From assembly GCA_029817715.1 (NCBI GenBank), contig JARUPY010000356.1:1335001-1399000 (forward strand): a stretch of 64,000 bases of DNA. The letters run 5' to 3'. Under the pieces are notes generated by a model. The model ran no database searches. It saw only the letters and a program-made list of their open reading frames with translations, and was not told where the DNA came from. Source of the DNA: Melastoma dodecandrum. Lineage: Eukaryota; Streptophyta; Magnoliopsida; Myrtales; Melastomataceae. Below are positions 43,990 to 56,700 of the stretch, in pieces. Made by a program: the position numbers and the translations under genes. Position 1 is the stretch's first letter; each line of letters starts with the position of its first letter.

Positions 43990-45540
43990 AAAATTATTGT
44001 GCTGTCGCCTGTATATTCATGGTTATGGAAAGTTATGGAAATTTGAGAGCACTTACTGTGTTTGTTAATTTAAATTTGGAAGAATTGATTGGTTGGGAAT
44101 TCATGAGTTTTATGTACTTAATTTTGTTAAAAATAAAAATATATTACATGCCATGCTTTTATCTAACAATTCAATTTTTTTAGGATTGTTGATGTCCGCT
44201 ACTGAAAACTCTTATATCAAAATCACATGTTAAGGGTTTAAAATGGCCGAAAAAAAAGAATTAAAATAATATAATGTAATGTAAAAAAAAAATATTTCTT
44301 TCTACCAAGGGTGAGCGGTGCTCATGACTATGGGTTTACCATATGGTCAATATTAAGATTGATTTTTTAAACCATTCGAGATTTTAACATTACAATAAGT
44401 AATTTTATAATATTTATTTTATTATTTACTTAGTTAGAACAAAGTATTCATCACAATTAGTTGATTTATCATATTTTGAAAATATTTTTAATATAAAATT
44501 CACATATTTTTATTCTTGAATGCTTATATTTCTAAATAAACTACTTCATTTTAATTACTTGAGCATAGTATAATGTATTTTTTTGTTTTACATTATAATG
44601 TATTATTTTAATTATTTTTCGAACAACAGAACCGATACCAAAATGGGTTGGGTGGCTATAAAGGGAGCCAGATTAAGTTCTAAATTTCAAAAAATTAGAA
44701 ATTCTTTATTAATAAACGGTGTATTTGGTTTATAGACGGAAAATCGACCCACTTCCAACCATTCAATTCATCAATAACACGTTTTCTTGATATTATTTTC
44801 GAAATTCACAATATAATTTCGAGAATTTCTTCTTAAACATTGATAAAAATAAGTTTCTTTATCCTTTGTTAACATCGGATAGCATGTTTAGTTATATTGG
44901 ACAGAAAAATAAATTTAGTTTTTTTCCAAAAAAGAATAATATTTGATACGAGAGTAATATTGTCTATATTTTTTGTAAGATAAAGCACGTGTATTATTGA
45001 CTTGGGGTTGTCATGAAAAAACAAAAATATTTGGGGTAAGGTTTTTAGCAGATTAGATTGAAAATATAATATTAGAAATGAGAAACATATTAATTTCATG
45101 GTTGCAAAAAATAATATATTGCTTTGTCAACCAATAGAAGCCACAAGTTGACGTGCTCATATTATCTGGACGAAAGGACAATTCGAAGACTATATCAAAG
45201 TAGATTGAAGCCATATATCAAAGTAGACAAGTCGACCTAATTCTTTCATATTAAGAAAGATTAATTTTAAAATAAAATCATGAAAAGAGATATGAGGAGG
45301 CTAAACATTTCTATGCTATTAATACTAAGTCATCAATAGAGTCTAATGCAGAAGGCTGCATCTTTTGTAGCCTTAGCTTAATTGAACTTTGGGAATATTA
45401 AATTAAGATGGAATATATTCTAATCAGATTTATCAAACTATCAATAAATATGTTTTATAAGGAAATGTATTCTAGCATGATAAAAACAAATCACGTATAT
45501 TAATAAAAACAATTCCACATGAGACATTTTTTGCCATGTC
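43990..45540. other. AT-rich intergenic sequence
   Basis: No coding frame, RNA gene or element was recognised. Long A/T runs and short simple repeats only. Confidence 0.6.
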
Positions 45541-45559
45541 GGCTTTACGTGTGTCGTTT

Positions 45560-45952
45560 ATGCCATGTCGTATAAACGGATGTGTATTAACGCCATTTCT
45601 GTCAACATGGATGACACGTGAGACGCCGTGTGGGTATAGTACAAACTGAGGATAGATTTAATATAACGGAGTAAATACAGATATGGTTTCAAAGCGTTTC
45701 AAAGAAGATGATAGATATGAAAAATGGGTATAGTACAAAATAAATTTGCTAATTTGGCCTTGGAGAAGACGGATGTGTAACGCCATTTGTGCCAACTGGG
45801 ATGACACGTAGGACGCCATTATTTGCAACACTAACGGAGGATATATTTAATATAACAGAGTAAGTATAGATATGGTTTTGAAGCATTCCAAAGAACGAGA
45901 TAGATTGGACAAAATGGGTATACTGTCGGATAAATTTGCTAATTTGGCCTAA
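45560..45952. repeat. Tandem duplication, unit about 195 bp
   Basis: The unit at about 45,573-45,760 repeats at about 45,768-45,950. Both contain cggatgtgta(tt)aacgccattt, ggatgacacgt, agacgcc/ggacgcc, tttaatataac[g/a]gagtaa and aaatttgctaatttggcct. The copies are clearly diverged. Confidence 0.85.
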
Positions 45953-47440
45953 TATAAATTAAATATATTGTTATTGTGACATAATATAATATATAGGTCA
46001 ACAATTCTTCACTCCCAACAATTTTAAAGCGCATATAATTATAAAATGAACTTAACTCTCGTGGGTAAGAAATTGAATTTCATCTTAATAATAAACAAAC
46101 TCTCTCGACAATGCACATGAATAATTCTACGAGGTTATAAATATCGACGATTATGCATGCTCAAATAAACAATGCCGCATCGTTAATTAAACCATGACTT
46201 ATTTCGTACTAAAATACGAAGCCCGTATGAAGCTCACCAACCCTTTTATCTTTTAATATGAAACGGCTAAAAGGTACGAAGAAGTTTGGTACTATACGAA
46301 ATAATCTTCGTTCTTTACTAGGAAAGAGTTTTGTATAGTAAAAAATTGACAAAATATCAATTTATAGCCTCAACTTTATAACAACTTTATGTTTTGTCAT
46401 TAACTTAGTTTATTATATAATTTTTTCACCAACTTTTTTAATTTTGATTTTGGCTAATCTTGAATTTTATCACGCGTAAGTCAAACAGACCGAACAATTT
46501 TCATTTATCGACTAAAAAAAAAAAAAAAAATACAAATAATATTGAAACATCACATATGTTTTTTTTTATTTTAAAATTTTGATGGACAAATTAAGTTAAT
46601 TGGAAGCCGAAGTTGGACGATAATTGATGATGCTGTCAAAAAATACGAAAAATTGATCAAGGTTAGATGATAGTTCTATTAGAGTTGTTACTACGAGTAA
46701 AATGGATTACGAGCCGAATAAATGAGATGTTGAAACTATACTATAATAGGATACGTGTCAGACTATATTAAGGCGACTTTCTCTAGCAGAAATTCAAAAA
46801 AGTTGGCTCAAATTAAATCCATTATATTTTGCGTAAAAGACACAAAAACATATTAAACCCGTCAATAAAGAGATTCTTGAAAAGCCAATAATTTTTCGTC
46901 ATTTGGTGTCCTCCGCTTCCTAAAAATGAAACATTAGAAGATAATCTAACGATTTTGTCGAGGATCATAATGTATGAAAAGATAACGGTTGAATTTTTTT
47001 CTTAAAACTCAATCCAACGGTAAAAAGATAACGACAATGGATGAAGTATCGTGGTCACATATCCTGCCGCGTGGACACGGAACGTTGTTCCTTAATAAAG
47101 TCCGTCCGTAAACAAAGTTTGTCGGTTAAAAAATGTGAAGAAATAATTGTTAGAACACGGAGTTCACTTAAAAATTAAATGAAATCGTTCATTTACAAAG
47201 AATTAGATATTTTTAACACTTAATTTTCTATTTATCAAACTAAAATAAATTTCTAAATTTCTATCAAGAAAATATTTTTACGGACTTATTTCACGAAAAC
47301 TTTTACGCAATAATGCCATTAAGGTACAATCCTCCGTCAACACGTAAACTAAACCGGGTTTGACGACCAATTTAGAGATCTACGGGTGTTAAAAACAACT
47401 ATTATCACTTCTAAAACACCTTTCCAAATTCCCCTTTCCC
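45953..47440. other. AT-rich intergenic sequence upstream of DCD gene
   Basis: No gene was recognised. The last part (about 47,430-47,480) becomes CT-rich (ctctcactctcactctcc), typical of a plant core promoter or 5' leader Y-patch, just ahead of the DCD gene. Confidence 0.55.
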
Positions 47441-47812
47441 GTTCCCGGCACTCTCTCACTCTCACTCTCCACCCTCGCGCAAACAGCGTGTCGATTCCCG
47501 GAGTGGTTTCATGAATTAGGTCTTTGTTCCTCCCCCTTCTCTTTCTCCATCGCCTTCCCCCTTCACTCCGTTTCTCGTTCTTCTTCCCCTTGTTTTCGGT
47601 TGGGATTTGTGATTGCGGATTGTTTCCAGGGTTTCCTGTTACGTTTGATTCTGTTAGGATTGTTAGAAAAATCGGTGGTTCTGGTGGGTCGGTGGGTGTG
47701 CATGCATTGCGTTTGCTTGTTTGTGTGAATCCTGCTGCTCCGCGCTTTGATCGTTGGCGCTCTTCCTCTTTTTTGTAGTCCCCCTCATTGGAAGCGCAAG
47801 AGGGCTTCTGTG

Positions 47813-50512
47813 ATGGAGTTTGGCAGGGCCACGGGGACGGTTCCTGAATATGGGGCTATCTTTATGTCGGATTCTGAGACCCGGAAGGAATGCTTGGAGA
47901 GAAGGCTGTTCGGGCTTCCGTCTTCTATGCAGTCGTTCGTTTCGCAGGTCAAAGCAGGGATGATATTGTTCTTGTTCGAGTATGAAAGCAAACGCCTTTA
48001 TGGCGTCTTTCAGGCTTGCTCTGACGGTGCGATGAACATCGTGCCCCATGCTTATAGTGCCTCCGGGAAGCAATTCCCCGCACAGGTGTAGTTTCTTTTG
48101 GGTTTCTTTATAGGATCTCGCATTATTTCTCTGCAAGCTTTGCACCGGAAGTGTGCTGATGGCTTTCCTGTTATGCTTCGAAGCTCACGGTGTTTAGTAT
48201 CTGAATGGTCTTATTTCTTATTGCCGATTCTCGATTTGGAGGAAGTTTGTTCTGGGACGTGATGCCTAATACGTGATGTTTGTTGGATAGGTGGATAACT
48301 TTGCACAAACTGCACTCTTTTGATTGATTACCCTTTGTTTTTCTTACTGGAGTGGTCAGATGATATGTGAAACCTTTCTTTGCCTAGGTAAAAATGAAGC
48401 CACTGTGGCATTGTGCTCCGCTTTCTGAGAATGTATTCCGTGATGTTATAAAGGAGAATTATTTTACACCAAAGAAGTTCAACTTTGGCTTGTCAGAGGA
48501 GCAGGTTTGCATTTATTTTGTCCGTGTTTTTTTTCGCCGTTTTGGGTATTACAGATGAGGGGAAATATTCTACGACACGATAGAAGAGGAACCACAATGG
48601 CCTCCTCACTGATTTTTGAATCATTGTTCTTATGATTGTGTCACAGGTGTGTGGTCTTGTTTCTTTGTTTGAAAGAAGAATCATAAACCGAAACATGCCT
48701 AGGAAGCAAGTTAGTGACTACAAGATGGATGCTAACCTGGTGGAAAATGTGGGCAGTTATAGAGAATCAGATGGCATTTGGGATTTCGCAGAACCTGGTC
48801 ACCCAAAAAGTGATCCTCCATTGGGTTCCTATAATTTGGATTGCTATCTTCTGGACATAGCTAACGATGTCAGATTGACGAGGCAAGACACTGAAGAATC
48901 CAGAGCCATCGATTTGGTCGATGCTGAGGCAAGTGTAATTCTTGCTGCAAAATGCTCATGCTGTAGAGTCAGTGAAAGATATCCACCTGAATATGTTGAA
49001 GCTACTGCTAGAGGTCAGTTGGGAAGACACTATTGTGCTGCAGAATGCTCAGAGTCGGTTGTTAGCAAAGCTAGTTATCCGCATCAGGAATTTGAATCTT
49101 CTGTAGAGGAAGAGTCATGCAGAAGCTTGTTTTCCTACAAGCCATCCTTATCCAGAGTTTCTGGTGATCTTCTTCTATGCTCATCAAGAACCGAGTGTTC
49201 TGACCATCCCATGGGAAAGGCATGCCTGGAAGCAAAGTTACCTTCATTTGAGACACCGGAAGCATATTGCCCTTCTTGTTCCTTCGATATTCGAGGTAAC
49301 TCCTGTGCAAGCTGCTTTGATGTAGCCAATGCTTGTCTGCAGGAATTTGAGCCCCCAATGAAATGGTCCAGTGACAGTTTGCCTTCTCCGACCAATCAAC
49401 GGAATATTCTACGTGTTGCTAAATATTCACCCTTGCAGAGTTCCTCCTGTGCTCACTGCACAGGTGATGGAACATTTCATGGAGGAGGAAAGGATAAACA
49501 CTTCAAACATCAAATGGCAAATGTTCAAGGCAGCTGCTTGCTAGGTTGCACTGGCTTCAGTCATTGTCTTCCTCAAAAGAGAAAGAGGAACAGCGTCTTC
49601 TCGCGATTATCAAGTCCTATAGGTAATGACGTTGAAGGGATTTATAAGTCTGATCATAGAGATAGTTCTTACATAACACCACTCCTTCATCATCAGCAGT
49701 ATCACTCGGCTGTTGAGTCGGCAAATGACCTTATTGGAATGAACTATCAAAGCAAAATGTCTACAGTTGAACCGATCATGGGGGCAGATAGTATTATTAC
49801 TGATTCAGCTCCCTTTGATAGTTCTCATGCCAGTGACCTGAAATCTCACAGTGAAAATGTGGTTGACGCAACGCCTTTGTATGACTTTAGGCGTCGTAGT
49901 CAGATTGGGAAAGATCAAGCTAAATCATTGGAAGACCCTCCATCCTATGTTGGCACACCACTTAAGCCATCTGGGAGAAGAAAGTTGATTCGACCAGATT
50001 TTAGCAAGAAAGAAACACCAGAACAAAAACCCAGTGATGATGATTTGTCAAAGAGTTGCCCAGCGGGATCATTTGATGCAGATTCTGCCATTAAAGACGC
50101 CATTGATGATCATACAGCACTGAAAGCTGATGATGATGTCAAGAATTTGTCAATTGCTGCATCGCCTCAAGTTTTGGCACAGTTGGTGGCAATTGGGGAT
50201 AAACTGTCTGGTACCAATGAGAGGGTAGGGGGAAAATGTAATGAGCAGGACACAGTTGATCTGTCCCAGAGTTGCCAAGGGGGATCAAATGATGCCAGTA
50301 TCGCCGCGAAGGATGCCAATGATTATTCTGTTGTGATCGACGGCAGCAACAATGTCTTGAATTTCTCGATGGCTGCATCATCGCCTCAGGTTTTATCCCA
50401 ATCAGTGGTAATTGCGGATAAAGAGCCTGGTTCCAATGAGGCTGGAGGAGGAAACTGTAATGGCGACGATGTTGTCGGCTTGCATGGAAACCAGGAGCAG
50501 GAACCGAACTAG
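47813..50512 (+). CDS. DCD (development and cell death) domain protein, three exons
   Basis: Exons 47,813-48,085, 48,388-48,504 and 48,647-50,512 with phase-0 GT-AG introns; about 751 residues. The first 150 or so residues form the plant-specific DCD domain: GAIFMSDSETRKECLERRLF, GLPSSMQSFVSQVKAGMILF, LYGVFQACSDGAMNI, SGKQFPAQVKMKPLWHC, FRDVIKENYFTPKKFNFGLS and LVSLF follow the family pattern closely. The rest is a long cysteine/serine-rich, probably disordered region without a recognised domain, ending in two imperfect tandem repeats of roughly 75 residues (each with DLS[K/Q]SC, a KDA motif, and SPQVL[A/S]Q). DCD proteins are linked to stress, hormone and cell-death responses; the molecular function of this one is unknown. 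Start chosen at the ATG just before the domain; an in-frame ATG at 47,747 is possible. Confidence 0.9.
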
Positions 50513-50930
50513 GTACGCCTATGTCATGAAAGGAAAATGTGGCGTGCGTAGGCATTCCGAACACCGGGGATGAAATGCAGGAAATCCCATATTCCGAAAC
50601 TTCAGGAGTGACTAAATCTTCCGGGCAGCTTTCTTCTTGTCTTGCAGTCTCCTTCACCAATGTCCCTTGCAGGTAATAAAAGTAGTCCCCCTGTTACCGG
50701 TTGGGGAAATCGAAGCTTGTGTTGGGAAGGATATCCTCATGATCAAATCAGTGACTGATACTGCAGTGCCGGCCCCCATCGACGAAAGTTTCCCTTCGGA
50801 AGAGCATGAAGGGGTCAGGACAGATGATGGTGAGAGAACCGATCTGCCGGTTGATGGTACTGGTATTAAGTCGTATCGGAAAGAAGATTTGGAGATCCTT
50901 GATCCTAGTTTGGCTAAGGATTAAATTTTG
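50513..50930 (+). other. 3' UTR or additional exon of DCD gene
   Basis: After the stop at 50,510-50,512 another frame reads VACVGIPNTGDEMQEIPYSE (about 50,540-50,600), and a third, 50,637-50,924, encodes an acidic tail (VKVVPLL-like start, then DILMIKSVTDTAVPAP and DDGERTDLPVDG) ending at a stop. Acceptor-like tcttgcag (50,640-50,647) and ccttgcag (50,665-50,672) precede these. This may be a former or alternative last exon; no donor that skips the stop was identified. Confidence 0.35.
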
Positions 50931-51942
50931 AGAGTGATACTAGTCGGTTTCTGTGTTGCAAAATGCGGAATCATATAAACCAGACTTCTTTTGCAGTTTT
51001 CGAACTCGATGATTTGTTAAATCATCGTCCAAGAAAGATGTTGACGGCAATAGACTTTCCCCGTCTTTTTATACTCGTTTGAGAATTATATAATGTGGCT
51101 TACATTTTCATAATCATCAACAAAAACAAGATTAAACATTATTTTTCTAAACGAAAGACTCGATCACAAAAATTCCAAATGTTCAAAGGGTCCAACCGGC
51201 TCGACTCGTTTCCGGGCGATAATCGCCCGCCGCCGCAACTCAACTCCATACCTGCCCGGCACACATGCCCGCTTCAAAAATATTTCGAACTCAATTTTTT
51301 AGTTTTTTTTGGTAAAATCATTTAGATATTTAAAGCGTTTACAATTAAACTCAAAACATTCGTATCTTTATTTTACTGAAATAAAAAGAAACCAAAATAA
51401 AAATCTTTGATAAAATAGTTTTTTGTAGAATAGACACTTAGCGAGGTAATTTAGAACATATATTTTGGAAAAAAGGAGTTCTGTAAAATGGTAACAATTT
51501 TAATATTCTTTAAATGCATTTTAGTTTACCTAAACATAAATATTCGTTTCAAAATATTAAATTTATTAAAATAAAAACATATAGATTAGAACCGTGGAAT
51601 TATAAGGTTATTTGATTTAATAATAAAATTAATAATATAATTTATTGTTACAATTATCTAAAATAAAAGCACTTAAATTCGCAAACTCCTCGTCCTTAAA
51701 ATGCAACTAAAAGAATCCACTAAAATGAAATCTCAACCAAATATCAAATATATATAAAAAAGAAGCAATGATGATGCGAATATATAAATTCATGGGTCTT
51801 TTTGACATATTTAAATCCGAGAGTGTATTTAAAATTACATACTAAATCATTTCTCCTCCAATAGCGGCATCCCCAAATGTCCAGCGGGAGGCCTGCATCA
51901 TCGGCCGGAGGAAAACACTCCATCTCATTTATGCTTTTAACC
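50931..51942. other. AT-rich intergenic sequence
   Basis: Nothing recognised except a short GC-rich patch near 51,195-51,265. It ends at the 5' LTR of the gypsy element. Confidence 0.6.
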
Positions 51943-52711
51943 TGTTGACACGTAAATTTTGGGCTTCGTCTTTAATAGGTCGAAGCTGTGAGACTTTATG
52001 TAGACACTACTCGAGAAGCCCGAGAATAATATTACTTAAGAATCGCGTCTCGAGAAGGTTACAGGCATCGCGTAGTTCGGGACCTAGACTACTACTCGAG
52101 AAACTACAAAATCTCAGGTTCTTTGACTTCAACTCACGATGATAGAACAAGACACGTAGTATTTTTAGAGAGGTCGGCCAAGATACGATGTGCATGGCTC
52201 CTACAAAATAGAAATCATATCATGTACACGATATAAGGAGACCACGTAAAAGATGAGAATTACAACTACAAGATTCCAGGAACATAAAAAGCAGAACGAT
52301 TGACGAGACAAGGACACACCGAACACAACTCAAACACAGCACTAAGATTTTTGTCTCCTTTTTTTAGCGTTCTGAAAGGGTCCTGAACCCCAGCGTCCCG
52401 AAACCACCTTCACCTTCACTACATCGTATCACCGATCCACCAAGATAGATTCTATTAAAGGGATCTGTCGTAGCCGTCGTTCGCCCGCCGATTGTCGTGA
52501 AGCACCCCACAACCGTTCTCAAGTCTTTTTGTTGTTTTTCCCGTCCACGGGATATCTGTAAGTGTGTTAATATTCAGATTCTGTACTTCAACATTGTTAA
52601 TTATTTCAAGCATTGTGTTTACGTTTCAACTTGTGTTCATTTACTTTACGGCGACCACAAATCACTGTAAGATTCGACACATGTTGTGGGGAATACAATT
52701 CCGTGCCAACA
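51943..52711 (+). repeat. 5' LTR of gypsy element
   Basis: 769 bp, begins TGTTGACACG and ends ...ccgtgccaaca. Aligns along its length with 59,193-59,940 with frequent substitutions (by eye roughly one in eight to ten) and small indels, indicating an old insertion. Contains several CTCGAG hexamers. Confidence 0.9.
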
Positions 52712-52768
52712 CGTTTTTGGGGACCATAGTAGGGGCTTGAATTAAAAATCCACAAAATTTCTTGAAAG

Positions 52769-53955
52769 ATGCCTCATGCCAAAAAGAATGGTACAAAGGT
52801 TGACCTTACTAAAATAGGGTAATCCAATGAAAAACAAACAGGAGGAAATCGTGATGTGCTCGTAGGGCCCCTTAATAATCCTTGGCTTGATTATTCACCT
52901 AATGATTTTGTAACTAAACAAGAGTTTAATTGTGCTATAAGAGAACTAAAATTGAAATTATCAGAGAGTCATAGAGAGTTGAAAATGTAAATGGATGAAA
53001 AGCATAAGGAGTAGACTTCATAAGTCTCCTTAAGGGTGATAGATCTGAGAAAAAAAATGAGCCTCTAGGAGAAAAATCATTTATGGGAGATGCTAGAGCT
53101 GCTGGAAAGCAAAAAGTTAATGGTAGAAGTCCTTATAACGAATGTATTGAACCATATCCTATGACTTCTAATAGGGTTTATGGAGTTGGTGTGGGTAGTT
53201 CAAAAGGTTCGATGCATCTGATGTCCCCGCTCCCGAGCTGGCCAAAGTTGAAAAGGCATTTGCTGAAGCAAAAGGAAAAGAAGTAGTACAAATCAATCCG
53301 AATCTGATTCAAGAAGGCCCACAAAATGCTTGTTTTCTCTAAGAAGAATGCTCTGTGAGAAATGCAAGCTAATCGCCTCAAATAAGTTCCTTATCCCATA
53401 AATGCGGACCAAGCATTGCATGATGTACTTCCTAAAGTTGATTCAGATGTCAACCAATGAGGAAATTAAAATTAAGCTCAAAAGTGAGATCGCAGGTAAT
53501 CTTACCACAAACTTTATTGATGCTATGGTGATTGAGCCTAACGTGTAGGAAATTTTGAAACGACTTTCCCTTTTTTCCAAGGGTTGCCAACCATCAAACC
53601 CCGAAATCTATCTTTTTTGCTCATGGAGGTGCTCTTGGCCAAAATACTTAACCTAATAGCATGGCGATACAATGATTGGTCAATGGAGGAACAAGACCAC
53701 CACTTTTGTTCAATAAAATACGATCCAGAGAAGAAAGATTTTGTTTACATCAAGTGCCCTGTTAAATGTTTTGGGCGAATTGTAAGAGAGGAATACCTAC
53801 AATCAAAATGGCAGCGAGTTTGTAAGAAAGTGGTGATCCCAAAGGCAGTACGCAAGAGAATCCTAAGATGGAAGGAGGCTAAGAAAGCAAAAGTGTTTCG
53901 CCAAAAGAGGCGACTGAGCCTCGAGATGGGCGCAACAAGTGGAAGGTGAAGGAGA
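52769..53955 (+). pseudogene. Gypsy gag remnant
   Basis: Starts near MPHAKKNGTKVDLTKIG with an early stop, continues as charged text ESHRELKM, DARAAGKQKVNG, and a frame at 53,584-53,949 (IVREEYLQSKWQRVCKKVV) rich in lysine and arginine. Stops and frameshifts are frequent. Assigned as gag by position after the 5' LTR. Confidence 0.6.
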
Positions 53956-54229
53956 GGAAGATTACGATGACTATGTAGATTATACACCAAATCACGAGAG
54001 GGGTCTCCTTGTGAACACCAGGAAGACGTATACCCCATGGTGACATGCAATGTGGTTGAGCTACCCGCATGCTTCTCGAGATAAGGTAAAAGAGTCATGC
54101 TTGCTAATGGAGCAGTATGTAAGGTTCCTAGGTCGAATGACAGATATTCAAAGGAATCCCCGCTCCATTGGTTCAAGAAACCCTCTCTCGGGATGAGGCA
54201 ACATATTCATTTCATGTACATCACAACAG

Positions 54230-54550
54230 ACTTTGATGGAGTAAGGATGAATAAGGAACTACAGTCAACATCCTTCCATTCATAACTTTCCTCGCAATGG
54301 GTAAAAAAAAGTGGTAGCTGACAGATACGAGTATGTCGATCATTGCCTTCAATGGGAAGAGATCGGAATGCATGAGACTGTTCTCAGTAAATCTCCAGGT
54401 CAGGAGACACGGGATGGAGACCGCCTTCTTTGTGATGGACATTGTATCAGCTTTCAATGCTCTCCTTGGTCGAGATGGCTTCATAAAGCATTGCTATTGT
54501 GAAACTAAGTATATGTATTTCATTGAAGACCTCGAGAAGGAGAAATAGGT
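54230..54550 (+). pseudogene. Gypsy aspartic protease remnant
   Basis: The end of the retropepsin domain is recognisable: FFVMDIVSAFNALLGRDGFI (54,430-54,485), matching the FxVxDxxxxYNALLGRDWIH word of Tat elements. The active-site DSG part upstream is not clear. Confidence 0.65.
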
Positions 54551-55199
54551 GAAGGAGGACAACTATGGAAACGGTCCATGAATCCGGAAGTTGAGAAAGT
54601 CATAGTCCATCGGGCTGAGGCAACGAGAGCCGAGCCTCCCATAGTCCCAACTGGTTGGGGAAGTGAAGATGACGACACTTCTCGAGCTAGGGGCTTCACT
54701 CTATTGTTAAGCGTCACTGTAGAAGCTCGAGGAGATGAAGAGCTCGAGAACAACCCAGGGATGTTTGTGCCCGAAGAAGGGATTCCTATTACTTGGATGG
54801 ATGATAGGCCTCAAGGAATGCCGAAAGGCAACGTCACCCTAACTCAAGCTGGTATCAGGATAGGATATATGGAGGTCGAGATAAAGAACTTCTCTGGACA
54901 AAACAAGGAAGGAATCAGGGTTAAGATGGTGATGCGGAGTTGGAGCCCGATAGACTCCTACGAGAAGACACTTATGAAAATTGAAGAAGCAGAAGATCTG
55001 ATCGATGTAAACCAAGAAGCACATCCCTTAGGATGTTTAGGTCAGTGCGTTGCATCACACCTTTATCATTTTATTTCGGTTTAGGTCATTTCTAGGTGTA
55101 TTCTCTTTGCAACTCGACAATAGTTGAGAAACCTTCTTTTCAGCTTCAAATCTTGTTATTAGTATTAATCGTGGTTCAGAAGAAAATCCTAGACTCACG

Positions 55200-55881
55200 T
55201 ATATGAGTGCAATTCTAGACAATTAGCTAGCATCCTCTTTAAAAGAGTTGTGCAAATTTCGAAACTGTTTCGCTTGGGATTACACGGAAATGTCAGGACT
55301 AGATAGGAGCCTGGTGGAACACAAACTTCCAATTACAAAATAGCTTTCTGATGTTCAATTGGCATCTTTGAATGGGTGGTAATGCCATTTGGATTAAAAA
55401 ATGCCGGAGCCACATATCAAAGGGCCATGAATACTATATTTGATCCCTTTATAGGAAAGATAGCGGAAGTTTACATCGACGATATAGTTGTAAAAGTCGA
55501 GAAAGAATGATTCACATGTTGAGGATCTCCATGTTGCATTCTTCTAGATGAGAGCATCATCTGAAGCTGAATCCTTTGAAGTGTGCATTTGGGGTCCAAG
55601 CTGGACAATTCATTGGGTTTCTAGTACATCAGAAAGGGATTCATGGAAAATCAAAGCAATACAAGAATTGCAAACCCTCGAAGAATGAGAAAGAGCTACA
55701 AGCTTTTCTCGGACGAGTAAACTACTTGAGGAGATTCATTGGGAATATAGCAGGAAAAGTAGAGTCTTTCACAACATTATTGAGGGGAAAGAAGATATAC
55801 GCTTGGACAGATAAACTTGAACAAGCGTTCGAGAAAATCAAAGGCTATTTAACAAAGCCTCCGGTCTTAGCTTCTCCTTAG
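55200..55881 (+). pseudogene. Gypsy reverse transcriptase with internal deletion
   Basis: Reads LKELCKFRNCFAWDYTEMSG and LDRSLVEHKLPIT (55,240-55,335), then jumps to CSIGIFEWVVMPFGLKNAG and VYIDDIVVK (55,355-55,500). The intervening finger/palm text with the first catalytic aspartate, normally about 100 residues, is absent. Frames also shift near 55,510. GFLVHQKGIHGKSKQY and LQAFLGRVNYLRRFIGN (55,610-55,745) give the thumb/connection and LTKPPVLASP the start of RNase H. Confidence 0.88.
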
Positions 55882-56290
55882 CTCAGGAAGCCTTTCATTT
55901 TATACGTAGCCACAACTGCCACCACAATAGGTGCGCTCTCGGCTCAAGGAGATGATCAGAAGAGACAAAGAGCCGTGTTTTATTTATCTCTACTTTTAAA
56001 TCTTGTTGAGACAAGGTATTCAGCTTTGGAGAGGCTTTGTCTGTCAGTATATTGTGCAGTTATGAAGTTAAGACACTACATAGGGAACAACGAGGTATAT
56101 GTCGTTTAAAGAGCACAAGTTTTAAAAACATTCTTGAAGAGTTCTTTGCTTACTAGAAGAGTTAGTAAGTGGAGCCTAGTGCTCTCTATATATGATTTTG
56201 AAATTCAAACCTCAAAAGGTCGTCAAAAGACAAATTCTCGCAGATTTCTTGGCAAAATTCTCAAGTGAAACTTCATTAGACGAAGAAGAG
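55882..56290 (+). pseudogene. Gypsy RNase H (first copy)
   Basis: Reads RKPFILYVATTATTIGALSA, then YSALERLCLSVYCAVMKLRH and SKWSLVLSIYDFEIQ. Stops at about 55,880 and 56,108 interrupt it. Confidence 0.75.
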
Positions 56291-56299
56291 AAAATGCAA

Positions 56300-56700
56300 G
56301 AATTTTGGGAAGCTTGATTTGATGGGTCGTAAAACAAGGTTTGGAGCTGGGACTGGAATTGTGATAAAGTCACCAGTAGGGCTCGAGGGCCTTCGAATTA
56401 GCTAAACATGCAACTAACAACGCCACCGAATATAGCGAACTCATTGTTGTGTTAGAAATCTTACTCGAGAGCCGAGCAAAAGTTGTAATAATGAAAGGTG
56501 ATTCACAGCTATTGGTAAACCAAGTAAATGATTTGAGCCTGTGCCACACTCAGAAATTGAAGAAATACTTAGCTCTAACTCAGCAGCTGATCAAAAAGTT
56601 TTAGTAAGTCACCTTGGAGCATGTAAGTCGAGAAGATAATGTAATGGCCAATTCGTTGGCCCATTTGACATCTGGATATAAATTAAACGATACTTTACAA
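56300..56700 (+). pseudogene. Second (archaeal-type) RNase H
   Basis: GAGTGIVIKSPVGLE, AKHATNNATEYSELIVVLEI, VIMKGDSQLLVNQVN and VSREDNVMANSLAHLTSG provide the D-E-D type spacing of the extra RNase H that Tat elements carry after the ordinary one. Frames are broken by several stops. Confidence 0.75.

Noticed and set aside
47747..47812. Upstream in-frame ATG of the DCD gene as the start
   Set aside because: Text before 47,813 is not family-like and an acceptor-like ttttttgtag at 47,769-47,778 suggests it is leader sequence; kept as an alternative only.
51943..51943. Target site duplication for the gypsy element (taacc before the 5' LTR; taacc also seen near 59,967)
   Set aside because: The downstream taacc is about 27 bp past the LTR end and not adjacent, so it is most likely coincidence.
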